Positions 36,341 to 45,972 are shown, counted from the first letter of the stretch. The stretch is DNA of 64,000 bases from Hyphomicrobiaceae bacterium (GCA_023384095.1 JAHDXT010000015.1:27556-91555), one strand, 5' to 3'. A program made the numbers and translations. Notes: generated by a model from the letters alone, not told the origin.

Positions 36341-36823
36341 ATGGAGGCCAAAGCGATGAACCCCGTCAGGTGGCGCCTGCGGGCTGCCGCCGCCGCGATA
36401 GGTGCGGTCTGCGTGGCGCACTCTGCGTCCGCTCTGGAGCTGACGCAATCGGCGCCGGAGCTCACGCAAACCGCGGCAGAGCTCGAGAAAGGCCAGGTGT
36501 TCATGACCAAGGGCCTGGTCTGTGACCGGGCGTCGGAGATCGACGCCGTGATCACGCTGGCCAAGAGCGGCGAAGCTCTTCAGGGCGCATTGGAACAGAT
36601 CAACGCCGGGGCTCAGACGCCCCGCTGCATCGTGGGCAGGGTGCTCTTCGCCCAGTATGTCGACAAGGCGCGGACGTTCTCAGTGAAGGACCAGACGTTC
36701 CATGTCCATCACGTCCAGGTCGTCGGCGTTGCGATGAAGACGCCGACAGGTGTCGTGCCGATGCGGCTGGAGAAGCCCATGCAGCAGTACGTCGTCTCCA
36801 CCGAGGACAGCGTGCCGGCTTGA
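36341..36823 (+). CDS. Exported hypothetical protein
   Basis: This 160-residue protein has an N-terminal signal peptide (about 30 residues; cleavage near HSASALE). An imperfect duplication ELTQSAPELTQTAAELE follows in the mature N-terminus. The rest is a beta-rich domain with one Cys pair region (VCDRASEID; PRCIVGRVL). No family is recognised. The ATG at 36341 follows GGAGAGG; MNPVRW at 36356 is an alternative. It stands alone between the peptide operon and an mgtC-like gene. Confidence 0.75.
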   Translation: MEAKAMNPVRWRLRAAAAAIGAVCVAHSASALELTQSAPELTQTAAELEKGQVFMTKGLVCDRASEIDAVITLAKSGEALQGALEQINAGAQTPRCIVGRVLFAQYVDKARTFSVKDQTFHVHHVQVVGVAMKTPTGVVPMRLEKPMQQYVVSTEDSVPA

Positions 36824-36885
36824 TCGCTGCGGAGCTCCGCTGGTGCCGGCCGGAGCTGGTGCGCCTGGATCACACAGCGCAGCAT

Positions 36886-37359
36886 TCAGTCCTCGACGTC
36901 CTTGCCGAGCCATTTCTCCTCGAACCATCCGAGGAGGCGCAAGACGAGCACGGCGAGACCCGCCGCCAGGATCGCGACGAGGTAATATCCGATCCCGCAC
37001 GCCACTCCGATCGCGCCCGCCAGCCAGATGGCGGCCCCTGTGGTCAGGCCTTTGACGTCGCCGTGAGACTGGATGATCGTGCCCGCCGCGATGAAGGCGA
37101 CGCCTGCCGTCACGGCATCGACGATGCGCAGGGGATCGGCGGGCGACCCTTGCATGCTTTGCACCTCGTGAAAGATCTCGATCATGATCAGCGTGAAGGC
37201 TGCCGATGCCATCGAGGCCAGCGAGTGCGTCCTGAGCCCTGCCGGGCGGTTCCCCAGCTCGCGCTCGAAGCCGATGACGGCGCCGAGGACAATGGCCAGA
37301 AGCATCCGGATGACGATGACGTATTCCGGCAGCGCAGTGCGAAGTGTGTCGCTGGTCAC
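36886..37359 (-). CDS. MgtC/SapB-family membrane protein
   Basis: This 157-residue protein has about four to five transmembrane helices and the MgtC-typical stretch MLLAIVLGAVIGFERELGNRPAGLRTHSLAS. AAGTIIQSHGDVKGLTTGAAIWLAGAIGVACG matches the conserved centre. Family members act in magnesium limitation, membrane-potential control or virulence. No C-terminal ACT-like domain is present, so it is the short SapB form. Confidence 0.9.
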   Translation of the reverse strand: MTSDTLRTALPEYVIVIRMLLAIVLGAVIGFERELGNRPAGLRTHSLASMASAAFTLIMIEIFHEVQSMQGSPADPLRIVDAVTAGVAFIAAGTIIQSHGDVKGLTTGAAIWLAGAIGVACGIGYYLVAILAAGLAVLVLRLLGWFEEKWLGKDVED

Positions 37360-37485
37360 GATCGCTGGCTCCGGCCCTGCTGCCCTGCCGAACCGTATTC
37401 AACGCCGGACGCAAGGATGGCGTTCCGGTTGCCGGCCGTGCGAAGCAGCCTCCCGGAGGGAGCCATGCTGCGAAGGTAGGGCGGG

Positions 37486-38394
37486 CTAGACTGGCCGAGG
37501 CGCCGGCGTCTTCCCCTTCGCGCGCGCGTCACGCCATCCGATGTAGAGGCCGGCGCCGATGATGATCGCGGCCCCGATCCACGTCGTGACATCCGGCATG
37601 GAGCCCGCCACGAGATAACCGACGACCACTGACCCGACCATCTGCCAGTACATGAACGGCGCCACCACGTTGGCGGGCGCGTAAGTCATCGCCTTGGCGA
37701 CGCAATAGTGGCCAAGTCCCCCGAGAACGCCGAGCAGCAGCATCATCACCGCGTCGGCCCAGGAGTACGGCGTCGTCCATGTGAAGGCCGCGACCCCGGA
37801 CATCACCACCGTGCCCACGAGCGCGCTGTAGATGACGGACGTCTCGGGTCTGTCATGGCCCGCGACGCGGCGTGTGAAGATCTGGTAGACCGCATAGCAG
37901 GTCGCGCTCCCCAGGATCAGAAGGGAGGCCCAGTGGAAGACCTCGCTGCCGGGCCGAATGACGATCAGCACACCAGCAAATGCCACGATCACTGCTGCGA
38001 GCCGCTGAAGGCTGATCTGCTCGCCGAGCATCGGCCAGGCGAGCAGGACGACCACGAAGGGCGACGTGAAGCTGATCGAGGCCGCCTTCGCCAGCGGCAG
38101 ATGCGCGACCCCGGAGAAGAACAGCGTCGTCGACATCAGAAGGAGGATCGAGCGCGCGATCTGGGATCCGAGCTGCGTCGTGACGACGATCCTGATCCCG
38201 AAGCTCGGGGCGAACAGCGCCAGCACGAACAGCAGGTGCGCGGACGTGCGCGCCCAGACGAGCTGCTCGGAGCTGTAGCGCTCGCTCAGGACCTGGACGA
38301 GGCCATTCATCACCGGGAACAGGGTTCCGGCGAGACACATGAAGAGAATGCCGACGAGAGGCCTTGGGGTGAGAGCCTGGGCGGCGGTCGTCAT
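37486..38394 (-). CDS. DMT-superfamily (EamA-domain) transporter
   Basis: This 302-residue protein has ten transmembrane helices in two EamA repeats. The first begins GILFMCLAGTLFPVMNGLVQ at residue about 13, the second SLLILGSATCYAVYQIFTRR near 165. Drug/metabolite exporters of this kind efflux amino acids or metabolites; substrate unknown. The ATG at 38394 is used because upstream sequence of the ORF overlaps the opposite-strand GCS2 gene. Confidence 0.9.
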   Translation of the reverse strand: MTTAAQALTPRPLVGILFMCLAGTLFPVMNGLVQVLSERYSSEQLVWARTSAHLLFVLALFAPSFGIRIVVTTQLGSQIARSILLLMSTTLFFSGVAHLPLAKAASISFTSPFVVVLLAWPMLGEQISLQRLAAVIVAFAGVLIVIRPGSEVFHWASLLILGSATCYAVYQIFTRRVAGHDRPETSVIYSALVGTVVMSGVAAFTWTTPYSWADAVMMLLLGVLGGLGHYCVAKAMTYAPANVVAPFMYWQMVGSVVVGYLVAGSMPDVTTWIGAAIIIGAGLYIGWRDARAKGKTPAPRPV

Positions 38395-38601
38395 CGGCGC
38401 TTCTGCTCGTCGGTGGTGACGGCGGAAGCGCCACCCGGCGCCATCCTTGGCCGGCGCCGGCTGCCGGTCAACAGCCGGCGCCGCGGCAGCCATGCGTCGA
38501 AGGCCGGGCTGACCCGCGCACGCCCCCGGAACGAAATCCCCGGCCGAGTCGTCGCCCTCGGGCGCTGTCGCCCGTAGCGCCGCGCGCGCCGCCGTGTCAC
38601 C

Positions 38602-39756
38602 ATGAGCGCCATGGCGCTGAGAGACCCGTCTTTCACGTTCGGGATCGAGGAGGAATACCACCTCGTCGACCGCGCCACGCGCGACCTCGCGGCGGCTCCG
38701 CAGGAGCTGATGGACGCCTGCCTCGCCAATCTCGGCGGCCAGGTCAGCCCCGAGTTCCTGAAGTCGCAGATCGAGATCGGCACTCCCGTCTGCCGCTCGT
38801 TCCGCGACATGCGCCGGCACCTCGTCGAGCTCCGCGGCACCATCGGCAGGATCGCGGCGAGCTATGGGCTGGCGCCGATGGCCGCCTCCACCCATCCTTT
38901 CGCGCACTTCCTGCACCAGGCTCCGACCGACAAGGCACGCTATAAGGCGCTCGCCCAGGACCTGCAGGCCGTCGGGCGGCGCCTCGTCGTCTGCGGCATG
39001 CACGTTCACGCCGGGATCGAGGACGACGAGTTGCGCATCGACCTGATGAACCAGGTCAGATACTTCCTTCCGCACCTGCTGATCCTGTCGACATCCTCTC
39101 CCTTCTGGGAGGGCGAGAACACAGGCCTCAAGAGCTACCGGCTGTCGGTGATGGACGAGCTGCCGCGCACCGGCATGCCGGGCCGGCTGTCGGGGTGGGA
39201 CGAGTATCAGCAGACCGTCGGCGTGCTGGTGAAGGCCGGCGTGATCGAGGATGCGACCAAGATCTGGTGGGACCTGCGGCCATCGCACCGCTTCCCCACG
39301 CTCGAGATGCGCATCACCGACGTATGCACCCGGCTCGACGACGCGGTGTCCATCGCCGCGCTGTTCGTATGCATCTGCCGGATGCTGTACCGGCTGCGCC
39401 GGGCCAACCAGAGCTGGCGCATGTACCCCGTCTTCCTGCTCGAGGAGAACCGCTGGCGGGCGCAGCGCTACGGCGTCAAGGGCACGCTGTTCGATTTCGG
39501 CCAGGGCACGCTGGTTCCGTTCCGGGATCTTCTCGGAGAGATCCAGGCGCTGATCGCGGAGGATGCGGCGGCGCTCGGCTGCGAGTCGGAGGTCGCGCAT
39601 GCCGGACGGATCGTCGAGGAGGGCACCAGCGCCGACCGGCAGGTCGCCACCTGCGAGCGGCTGCTGGCCGCCGGCGCGACCCGGCGGGAGGCCCTCGCGG
39701 GCGTCGTCGACATCCTGATCGCTGAGACGCTCGACGGCTGCCAGGCGCAGGGATGA
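38602..39756 (+). CDS. Carboxylate-amine ligase (GCS2 family, YbdK-like)
   Basis: This 384-residue protein is of the glutamate-cysteine-ligase type 2 fold. Signatures: FTFGIEEEYHLVDRATRDLA at the N-terminus, ELRGTIGRIAASYGLAPMAASTHPFA near residue 80, and HVHAGIEDDELRIDLMNQVRYFLPHLL near 134. E. coli YbdK has weak glutamate-cysteine ligase activity. Actual physiological reaction is unknown. It begins next to a GTCACCATG context; no operon partner is obvious. Confidence 0.9.
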   Translation: MSAMALRDPSFTFGIEEEYHLVDRATRDLAAAPQELMDACLANLGGQVSPEFLKSQIEIGTPVCRSFRDMRRHLVELRGTIGRIAASYGLAPMAASTHPFAHFLHQAPTDKARYKALAQDLQAVGRRLVVCGMHVHAGIEDDELRIDLMNQVRYFLPHLLILSTSSPFWEGENTGLKSYRLSVMDELPRTGMPGRLSGWDEYQQTVGVLVKAGVIEDATKIWWDLRPSHRFPTLEMRITDVCTRLDDAVSIAALFVCICRMLYRLRRANQSWRMYPVFLLEENRWRAQRYGVKGTLFDFGQGTLVPFRDLLGEIQALIAEDAAALGCESEVAHAGRIVEEGTSADRQVATCERLLAAGATRREALAGVVDILIAETLDGCQAQG

Positions 39757-39824
39757 GCGGAGGGCCCCCCTTTCCACGGGAGCCGAATGCAGCCACTCTG
39801 TCGGACGATCAGTCTCCATGGTGA

Positions 39825-41012
<1,188 letters not shown>

Positions 41013-41098
41013 CGGTCCGCCTCTCTGCCAGAAACGACCAAGCGGCCATCACTCGGACGATATCCGCCGATCAGGACAGTCTGTCGTCACCGAGCGGG

Positions 41099-41206
41099 TC
41101 AATCCACCTTTGGATTTATGGGGGGACTGATGCCGCCGATGGCGGTAACGGCTGCAAGCCGCTCGCGCTTGCTGAGTACGGGCTTCTCGTAAGGAATGCG
41201 CTTCAT
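41099..41206 (-). CDS. Candidate RiPP precursor peptide 1
   Basis: A 35-residue ORF begins at the ATG at 41206 after a strong AGGAGAGG RBS. Its leader holds YEKPVLSKRERLAAVTA with the lasso-leader pattern Y-x-x-P-x-L, then T at the penultimate leader position. The glycine normally between them is Glu15. After VTA the core would be IGGISPPINPKVD (13 residues), which lacks an Asp/Glu at ring positions 7-9 but has one Lys and one Ser. It follows the ACP gene by 103 bp on the same strand. It is far shorter than any conventional gene call and was found by reading the leader motif. Confidence 0.72.
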   Translation of the reverse strand: MKRIPYEKPVLSKRERLAAVTAIGGISPPINPKVD

Positions 41207-41309
41207 TTCGACCTCTCCTGATCCGAAACGGAGCGCCTGGATAAATCGAGTCGGCACTGCCTCCAACGTTCGCACATACACAACACAGGATAAAAGATAC
41301 TGGGCGGAC

Positions 41310-41552
41310 TCAACCGGGGATGGCGATGTGACTCGCGAGCAACGCCGCGATATCGGCAAGGCTCTTGATCTCGATGATCTCATGCGCAGCCAGCGTTCGG
41401 TCGAGCTCGGTCTCGAGGCTCATCACGATGCGCATGTGACCGAGGCTGTCCCAGCCGGATTGGGTCCCGAGGGCGCCGCCGGGCGCGATCTCGTCGACGG
41501 TTTTCTCGAGCGCGTGCGCCACGAGCCTGCGGGCCTCGTCCAGCCTCCTCAT
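41310..41552 (-). CDS. Acyl carrier protein
   Basis: This 80-residue carrier protein has the phosphopantetheine site in GWDSLGHMRIVMSLETEL, with the serine near residue 35, and helix III AAHEIIEIKSLADIAALL. It carries an acyl group as a thioester. The ATG at 41552 overlaps the stop of the GNAT gene (ATGA) and it is read from the same mRNA as the ligase and GNAT. It is not the fatty-acid synthesis acpP by context, as no fab genes are nearby. Confidence 0.88.
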   Translation of the reverse strand: MRRLDEARRLVAHALEKTVDEIAPGGALGTQSGWDSLGHMRIVMSLETELDRTLAAHEIIEIKSLADIAALLASHIAIPG

Positions 41553-42133
41553 ATCGCCGCCTGCTGCTTGCGTTTCTCCAGCCATTCGTCACGCAGCAGG
41601 CCGAAGATGAAATAGTCCTGCCGCCGCCGGGTCGCCGGATCCCAGCCGTGCTGGCGCAGGGTTCCCTCGCACGTGAAGCCGAGCTTCTGATAGTTGAATA
41701 TCGAAGGGAAGTTGCGAATGCCCGGCGTGCCCCATACGCGCGCGCACCCGACGTTCTCGAACAGAAAATCAATGACGGCCGAGCGCGTCTCCTGGACGAC
41801 GCCTTTGCCCCACCAGTCGCGGTCGCCGATCATGACTGCAATGAATGCGACGCCTTGCGAGCTGACCTCTGCGGTCTCGTAGCCGATCAGCCCGGCCCCG
41901 CCTTTCGGCCGGATGCCGATGCAGAACCGGCGCCGATTGTTGAACCTGCGGAGCCGGCGGTGCCAGGAGCGCCGCGTCCAGCTCCCTGCCTCGAGGCCAT
42001 AGGGATGCATGACCAGCGGATCGGACGTCCAGGCGTAGGAGTGCCAGGCCGCCTGCAGGCGCGACAGGCTGGCGAGCTGGAAGCGGGGCGTCTCGAGCCG
42101 CACGGCGCTACCGGGTTTCCACCTGTCCGTCAT
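41549..42133 (-). CDS. GNAT acyltransferase (RimJ/RimL type)
   Basis: This 194-residue GNAT protein has motif A GVAFIAVMIGDRDWWGKGVVQETRSAVID, near residue 100, and a B motif GIRNFPSIFNYQKLGFTCEG near 145. It resembles RimJ/RimL N-acetyltransferases that act on amino groups. The ATG at 42133 overlaps the stop of the ligase gene in an ATGA and its own stop overlaps the ACP start, so the three enzymes are made together. With an adenylating ligase and a carrier protein beside it, the acyl donor may be the ACP and not acetyl-CoA. The acceptor could be one of the two precursor peptides. Confidence 0.85.
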   Translation of the reverse strand: MTDRWKPGSAVRLETPRFQLASLSRLQAAWHSYAWTSDPLVMHPYGLEAGSWTRRSWHRRLRRFNNRRRFCIGIRPKGGAGLIGYETAEVSSQGVAFIAVMIGDRDWWGKGVVQETRSAVIDFLFENVGCARVWGTPGIRNFPSIFNYQKLGFTCEGTLRQHGWDPATRRRQDYFIFGLLRDEWLEKRKQQAAI

Positions 42134-43590
42134 GGAGCACGCCCCCGAGCTGCGCACGCCAACGAGCGGACCTCGTCCCTCAGCTTCTTGCCTCGGTCGC
42201 TGCGCGGCAGCGCAGGCACGAGCAGGATGCGGGCCGGCACGGCCTCCGGGCGCAGGCGGTCCGCGCACCATGAGCGCAGGGCCGCCGTACCGAGGCCGCC
42301 GCCGCACCTCGGCACGACCGCCGCTGCGACGATCTCGCCGGAGACCGCATCCGGCAGCGCGAACGCGCAGGCTTCCTGTACGTCCGGATGCTGCTCCAGC
42401 AGCAGCTCGATCTCCTCGGCGGTGATCTTGATGCCGCCGCGATTGATCTGATGCTTGAGCCTTCCCAGGATGCGCAGCCGGCCCTCGCCGTCGATCTCGC
42501 CGATGTCCCCGGTCCTGAACCAGTCTCCCGCGAATGCGGCGGCAGTTGCCGCGGGGTCGCCCAGGTAGCCGGACATCAGGGCGGGATCGCCGAGCACGAC
42601 CTCGCCGCGCCCCGATGCGGCGAGGCTGCCGTCCTCACGCGCCACGCGCCAGCTCCCGCTCCAGGGCCGCCCGACCGCGCCCTCGGCGAGACCGGTCTCA
42701 TCGGCGCTCGCACCCGAGATCCAGTTGGACGCCTCCGTCATGCCGTACATGTTGAAGACCTTGCGCGTGCCCGCCCAGTCGCAGATCCCCTGCCACAGCT
42801 CTGCCGGCAGCGGCTCGGAGCCGACGTGTACCCGCCGCAGGGTTCGACGCCGCGGCGGCTCCGACAGCTTGAGCGCCATGCGCCACAGCGACGGGACCGA
42901 GCTCAGGAACGAGACCGCATGCTCGTCGATGACCCGGCCGAGCCGGGACAGGCCCTCGACGCCGGGCTCCGGCCACAGCAGCACCGTGCCGCCGGCCAGC
43001 AACGGGGTCAGCGCGTTCCCGATCAGGCCGTGCCCGAAATGGAGCGGCAGAGGCACGAGCGCCCGGACGAGGTCCGGCGATCCGATGTGCATCAGATTGG
43101 CCTGGAGTCTCGCCCTCAGCGCCTTATGGCTGAGCACGACGCCCTTCGGCATGCCCGTGCTGCCCGATGTGAGGAGCACCAGCGCCCTGTCGTCGTCGCG
43201 CGGCACGTACGCTGGCGCATTGTCGACGGGAGCCTGCAAATTCTCGCCGAGCTGCGGCGCGAGGCACGGGACCTCCGCGGACGCCAGCTCGCCGACCCAG
43301 CAGGCCGGCCTCGCCCAGGCCACGACCCGGCTCAGCTCGAAGGGCGTCAGCGATGGTGACACGACGAGCGGCGCCGCGCCGACCTGCCACGCGGCGAACA
43401 GGTCGACCAGCAGCAGCATGCCGTCGCGATGGCCCATGCCGACGAGAGCGCCAGGGCCGGCGCCGAGCTCTCGCAGCGCTCTCGCCCGCGATGCGACGGC
43501 GCCCTGCAGCGCTCCCACATCGAGCGTGCGTCCCGATCGGAGATCGACGATCCGAGCTTCCGATGAAGGGAGGACCAGCGTCATGTGCAT
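42130..43590 (-). CDS. Acyl-adenylate-forming ligase (AMP-binding, class I)
   Basis: This 486-residue ANL-family enzyme activates a carboxylic acid as acyl-AMP. Motifs: ALVLLTSGSTGMPKGVVLSHK (about residue 150), NMYGMTEASNW (about 277), DWFRTGDIGEIDGEGRLRILG (about 368), KITAEEIE and a final RSDRGKKLRDE with the catalytic lysine. The usual N-terminal region is short, so small acids are possible as well as fatty acids. Start is uncertain: ATG at 43590 or 43584, or a GTG at 43617. It heads the coupled ligase-GNAT-ACP trio and probably loads the ACP. Confidence 0.88.
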   Translation of the reverse strand: MHMTLVLPSSEARIVDLRSGRTLDVGALQGAVASRARALRELGAGPGALVGMGHRDGMLLLVDLFAAWQVGAAPLVVSPSLTPFELSRVVAWARPACWVGELASAEVPCLAPQLGENLQAPVDNAPAYVPRDDDRALVLLTSGSTGMPKGVVLSHKALRARLQANLMHIGSPDLVRALVPLPLHFGHGLIGNALTPLLAGGTVLLWPEPGVEGLSRLGRVIDEHAVSFLSSVPSLWRMALKLSEPPRRRTLRRVHVGSEPLPAELWQGICDWAGTRKVFNMYGMTEASNWISGASADETGLAEGAVGRPWSGSWRVAREDGSLAASGRGEVVLGDPALMSGYLGDPAATAAAFAGDWFRTGDIGEIDGEGRLRILGRLKHQINRGGIKITAEEIELLLEQHPDVQEACAFALPDAVSGEIVAAAVVPRCGGGLGTAALRSWCADRLRPEAVPARILLVPALPRSDRGKKLRDEVRSLACAARGRAP

Positions 43591-43662
43591 CGGGTGCCGA
43601 AGCGCCCCCTCGCGCACCGCAAGCCTCGTCGGCGCGAGTCCCAGTCAGGAGCACTCGCGGCC

Positions 43663-43682
43663 TGCATCCGTCAACAGATGCA
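43663..43682. other. Small inverted repeat between precursor 2 and the ligase
   Basis: TGCATC (43663-43668) and GATGCA (43677-43682) are perfect inverse copies with an 8-base loop. It sits between precursor 2 and the ligase, on the transcribed minus strand, so it may be a hairpin affecting read-through from the precursor. A chance occurrence is possible. The rest of 43591-43857 shows no convincing gene. Confidence 0.35.
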
Positions 43683-43857
43683 ACCATCGAGACTCGGATG
43701 AGCTGTGGATTGCCGCAACCCGGTCTGCAGACTTCGGTGCACCAACCAGGCAAACCACATGCAGCCTGTCGATGGTCATCGAGCAAGCCACGGCGCAGCG
43801 CCCCCCTCTGGCGCCGGCTCAGGAGAGTGCGTCAGCCCGTTGGCGGGGACAATGAGC

Positions 43858-43962
43858 TCAGCTGACGGGTGGTAGCGCCTGGGCCGTGACCGAGCTGAGC
43901 TGGCCGCGCCGCTCGAGCGTGGGCGAAACATACGGCCACCGAACGCTGCCTGTCTGGTTCAT
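43858..43962 (-). CDS. Candidate RiPP precursor peptide 2
   Basis: A 34-residue ORF starts at the ATG at 43962, seven bases after AGGAG. The leader part YVSPTLERRGQLSSVTA matches the lasso-type leader recognition pattern completely: Tyr11, Pro14, Leu16, Gly20 and Thr26 in the spacings Y-x2-P-x-L-x3-G-x5-T. After VTA the core is QALPPVS, only seven residues, and it ends in serine. That is too short for a lasso. It opens the minus-strand unit and is divergent from the B1-B2-kinase unit. The peptide is not contained in any long frame and was found by the motif. Confidence 0.75.
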   Translation of the reverse strand: MNQTGSVRWPYVSPTLERRGQLSSVTAQALPPVS

Positions 43963-44197
43963 GGAGCGTCTCCTGATCAACTCCGAAACCTTAGCAAGTT
44001 CCGGCAGCGGCATGAAGGTGAGCATGGAAATTCATCATTGGTGTTGTCGTCACGCAATACTTTCCCTTCGCTTGTGTCGGTGCGGTGCGGCCTGCTCTTT
44101 GCGCACATGGAAGTGCGGCGCCTGCTCCGCAGTCGTAGTAAACTACCGCCGCGCCGCGTAGTATCGTGATTGGACAACTGCAGAAGGATAGCTGCCC
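43963..44197. promoter_or_regulatory. Divergent promoter region of the RiPP locus
   Basis: The 235-bp gap between precursor 2 and the B1 gene is clearly lower in G+C than its surroundings (for example AAATTCATCATTGG near 44031). It must drive both divergent units. A plus-strand frame within it, ATG at 44024, encodes a 45-residue Cys-rich peptide (CC, CRC, CGAC motifs); it may be chance because it lacks the leader pattern. No clear operator was identified. Confidence 0.45.
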
Positions 44198-44479
44198 GTG
44201 ATCCAGGATTCGAGCGTGCTGACGCTGTCCGACGGCGTTTCCTTTCAACCCCTCGGCATCGGCGAAGGGGCTGTCGTGCTGATCGTCGAGTCGGGACAGC
44301 TCTTCACCTGCAACGACACGACGTCCGCCTTCCTGGCGGCGGTCGACGGGCGGCGCATTTTTGCCGAGGTGGTGGATGGCCTGCTCGATACGTTCGAAGT
44401 CTCCGCCGACGAGCTGCGTAGCGATCTCGCCGCGCTGGCAGCCGACTTGCAGCAGGAGGGCATCGTCCGCGCCCAGTGA
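44198..44479 (+). CDS. PqqD-like RiPP recognition protein (lasso B1 type)
   Basis: This 93-residue protein is a winged-helix PqqD/RRE domain (VSFQPLGIGEGAVVLIVESGQLFTCNDTTSAFLAAVDG). In lasso systems B1 binds the leader YxxPxL motif and delivers the precursor to B2. It begins at a GTG at 44198 after AGAAGGA. The GTG of the B2 gene overlaps its stop (GTGA), so the two are coupled. The leaders of both precursors match the B1 target, which supports the assignment. Confidence 0.87.
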   Translation: MIQDSSVLTLSDGVSFQPLGIGEGAVVLIVESGQLFTCNDTTSAFLAAVDGRRIFAEVVDGLLDTFEVSADELRSDLAALAADLQQEGIVRAQ

Positions 44480-44943
44480 CGAACGCGATGCTGGTGGTCC
44501 GAAAACTTCGCTTCAGGCTGGCGCTGTGGTGCTGGGCGCGCCTCGTCCCGGCGCTGGCCTGGAAACGCAACCTCAACTCGCTGCTGGCGCTGGCGGCTGA
44601 TCCCGGCTCGGCGTCGCCCTACCGCGGGCTCGCGCCCGATTACACCGCGCGCCGCGTGAAGCGGGCGGTACGGCGGCCCTGGCTCATGCGCGACCGCCCC
44701 TGCCTGCGCGAAGGCGTGCTGGCGATGCGTTTCCTGCGGCTCGCCGGCTACCGGCCCGAGCTGCATTTCGCCGTCGACCGCACGAGCGTCGTCCGCGAAG
44801 TGCTCTCGGCCCACTGCTGGGTGGTGCTCGACGGGAGGCCGCTGCTGAACGCCCCGACCGCGAGCATGGTCGAGGTTCTCGTCTACTCGGGAGACCGCAT
44901 GACCGTGCCGGCGCCGGCCGCCGCTCCCGTTGCCCACCGATGA
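44476..44943 (+). CDS. Lasso B2-type transglutaminase-like leader peptidase
   Basis: This 155-residue protein belongs to the lasso-peptide biosynthesis B2 family. The active-site cysteine lies in RDRPCLREGVLAMRFLRLAGY (Cys76) and the histidine in SAHCWVVLDG (His113), with Asp119 or Asn126 as third residue. In lasso systems B2 cuts the leader after the conserved Thr-x. Here the same site would be VTA in both precursors. It starts at a GTG coupled to B1. Length is normal for B2. Confidence 0.9.
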   Translation: MTNAMLVVRKLRFRLALWCWARLVPALAWKRNLNSLLALAADPGSASPYRGLAPDYTARRVKRAVRRPWLMRDRPCLREGVLAMRFLRLAGYRPELHFAVDRTSVVREVLSAHCWVVLDGRPLLNAPTASMVEVLVYSGDRMTVPAPAAAPVAHR

Positions 44944-44958
44944 AACGGGTCTGACGCG

Positions 44959-45972
44959 ATGTCGAGCTGGTACGATCTCAAGGGGTCGCTGCTGCGCGTC
45001 GATGCCGTCGACGCAGCGCTCGAGACGCCGCTGCTGCCCTACCTGGAGGAGCTGCGCACGGCTCCCCGCGATGTGGCGCCGGGCTTCACCATCATCATCG
45101 AGCGAGGGTCGCCGCGCGCCGAACCGGCCGGGGTCCGCCTGGTCCACGAAGGGCCGCTGCCGGAAGGGCCGGTCTGCCGGCTCAGCGTGGGGACGGGCAG
45201 GCGATGGCTCGTCATTCCACGACGTCTTTCGCTCGAATCCTCGGCTGCCGACCGCGCGGCGCGGATGCAAGTCGCACCCGGCGACGAGGCGCTGATCGGC
45301 GGCAGCGCCGGCATTCTGGCCATCGACGCCGCGCTCCTCGCGACCGGGCAGTCGCTGGTCCATGCCGCGAGCCTGCGGCTCCCTCGGCGCGAGGCAGCCC
45401 TGGTTCTGTTCGCGCCGAGCGGCGCCGGCAAAACGACGACCGCGCTGGCGCTCGCCTTGCAGGGATTCGGGCTGATGACCGACGATGCCACGGTCCTCGC
45501 GAGCACCGGGGAAGATCCCGCGCTCACCCGCGTATGGGGTCTGCCCAGGCCCCCGAAGGTGCATCGGCGGACAGCCGAGCTGCTGCCCGGTATCGGCCGG
45601 CTGCTCGGCCCGGTCTGGAATGCGGAAGGCGAGCAGCCCATGCCGCGGGAGGTGCTGAGGTCGGCAGTCGACGTGATGGCGGGACGCCCGGTGCCGCTGG
45701 CCGGGCTGGCCCTGCTCGGCGCGCGGCGCTCGGGCGCGCACATCTTTCGTCCACTGCCCAAATCCGAGCTGCTCGTGCGCATGGCGAGCGACAACGTCTT
45801 CCGCTCGCCATATGGTGTGCTCGACGACGATCTCGCCCGCTATCGCAGGATCGCTCGCATGGTCGCCTCGACTCCGGCCTACGAGCTCAACGTCGGCAGC
45901 GATCTGGCCACCCTGGGCAAGACGCTCGCTGTGGCGCTCGGCGAGGGCGGTCAGCCGAACCTGAGCGCCTGA
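44959..45972 (+). CDS. HprK-like kinase of RiPP cluster
   Basis: This 337-residue protein has the C-terminal fold of HPr kinase/phosphorylase. The P-loop FAPSGAGKTTTALALALQGF is at residues 151-170, GLMTDDATVL with the acidic pair at 175-176 and a histidine in SLVHAASLRL near 135. The first 120 residues are unlike bacterial HprK. HprK-like enzymes in RiPP clusters (for example paeninodin-type) phosphorylate a serine of the peptide, often at the C-terminus; precursor 2 ends in Ser. It follows B2 by 15 bp and runs into the convergent nucleotidyltransferase gene by 22 bp. Confidence 0.88.
   Translation: MSSWYDLKGSLLRVDAVDAALETPLLPYLEELRTAPRDVAPGFTIIIERGSPRAEPAGVRLVHEGPLPEGPVCRLSVGTGRRWLVIPRRLSLESSAADRAARMQVAPGDEALIGGSAGILAIDAALLATGQSLVHAASLRLPRREAALVLFAPSGAGKTTTALALALQGFGLMTDDATVLASTGEDPALTRVWGLPRPPKVHRRTAELLPGIGRLLGPVWNAEGEQPMPREVLRSAVDVMAGRPVPLAGLALLGARRSGAHIFRPLPKSELLVRMASDNVFRSPYGVLDDDLARYRRIARMVASTPAYELNVGSDLATLGKTLAVALGEGGQPNLSA

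Noticed and set aside
37486..39819. 777-residue extended form of the DMT transporter
   Set aside because: The upstream 475 residues are antisense to the GCS2 ligase; the real protein begins at 38394.
43124..43786. Cys-rich start of a 220-residue minus-strand frame upstream of the ligase
   Set aside because: It is out of frame with the ligase, overlaps it for most of its length and lacks a leader motif; likely chance.
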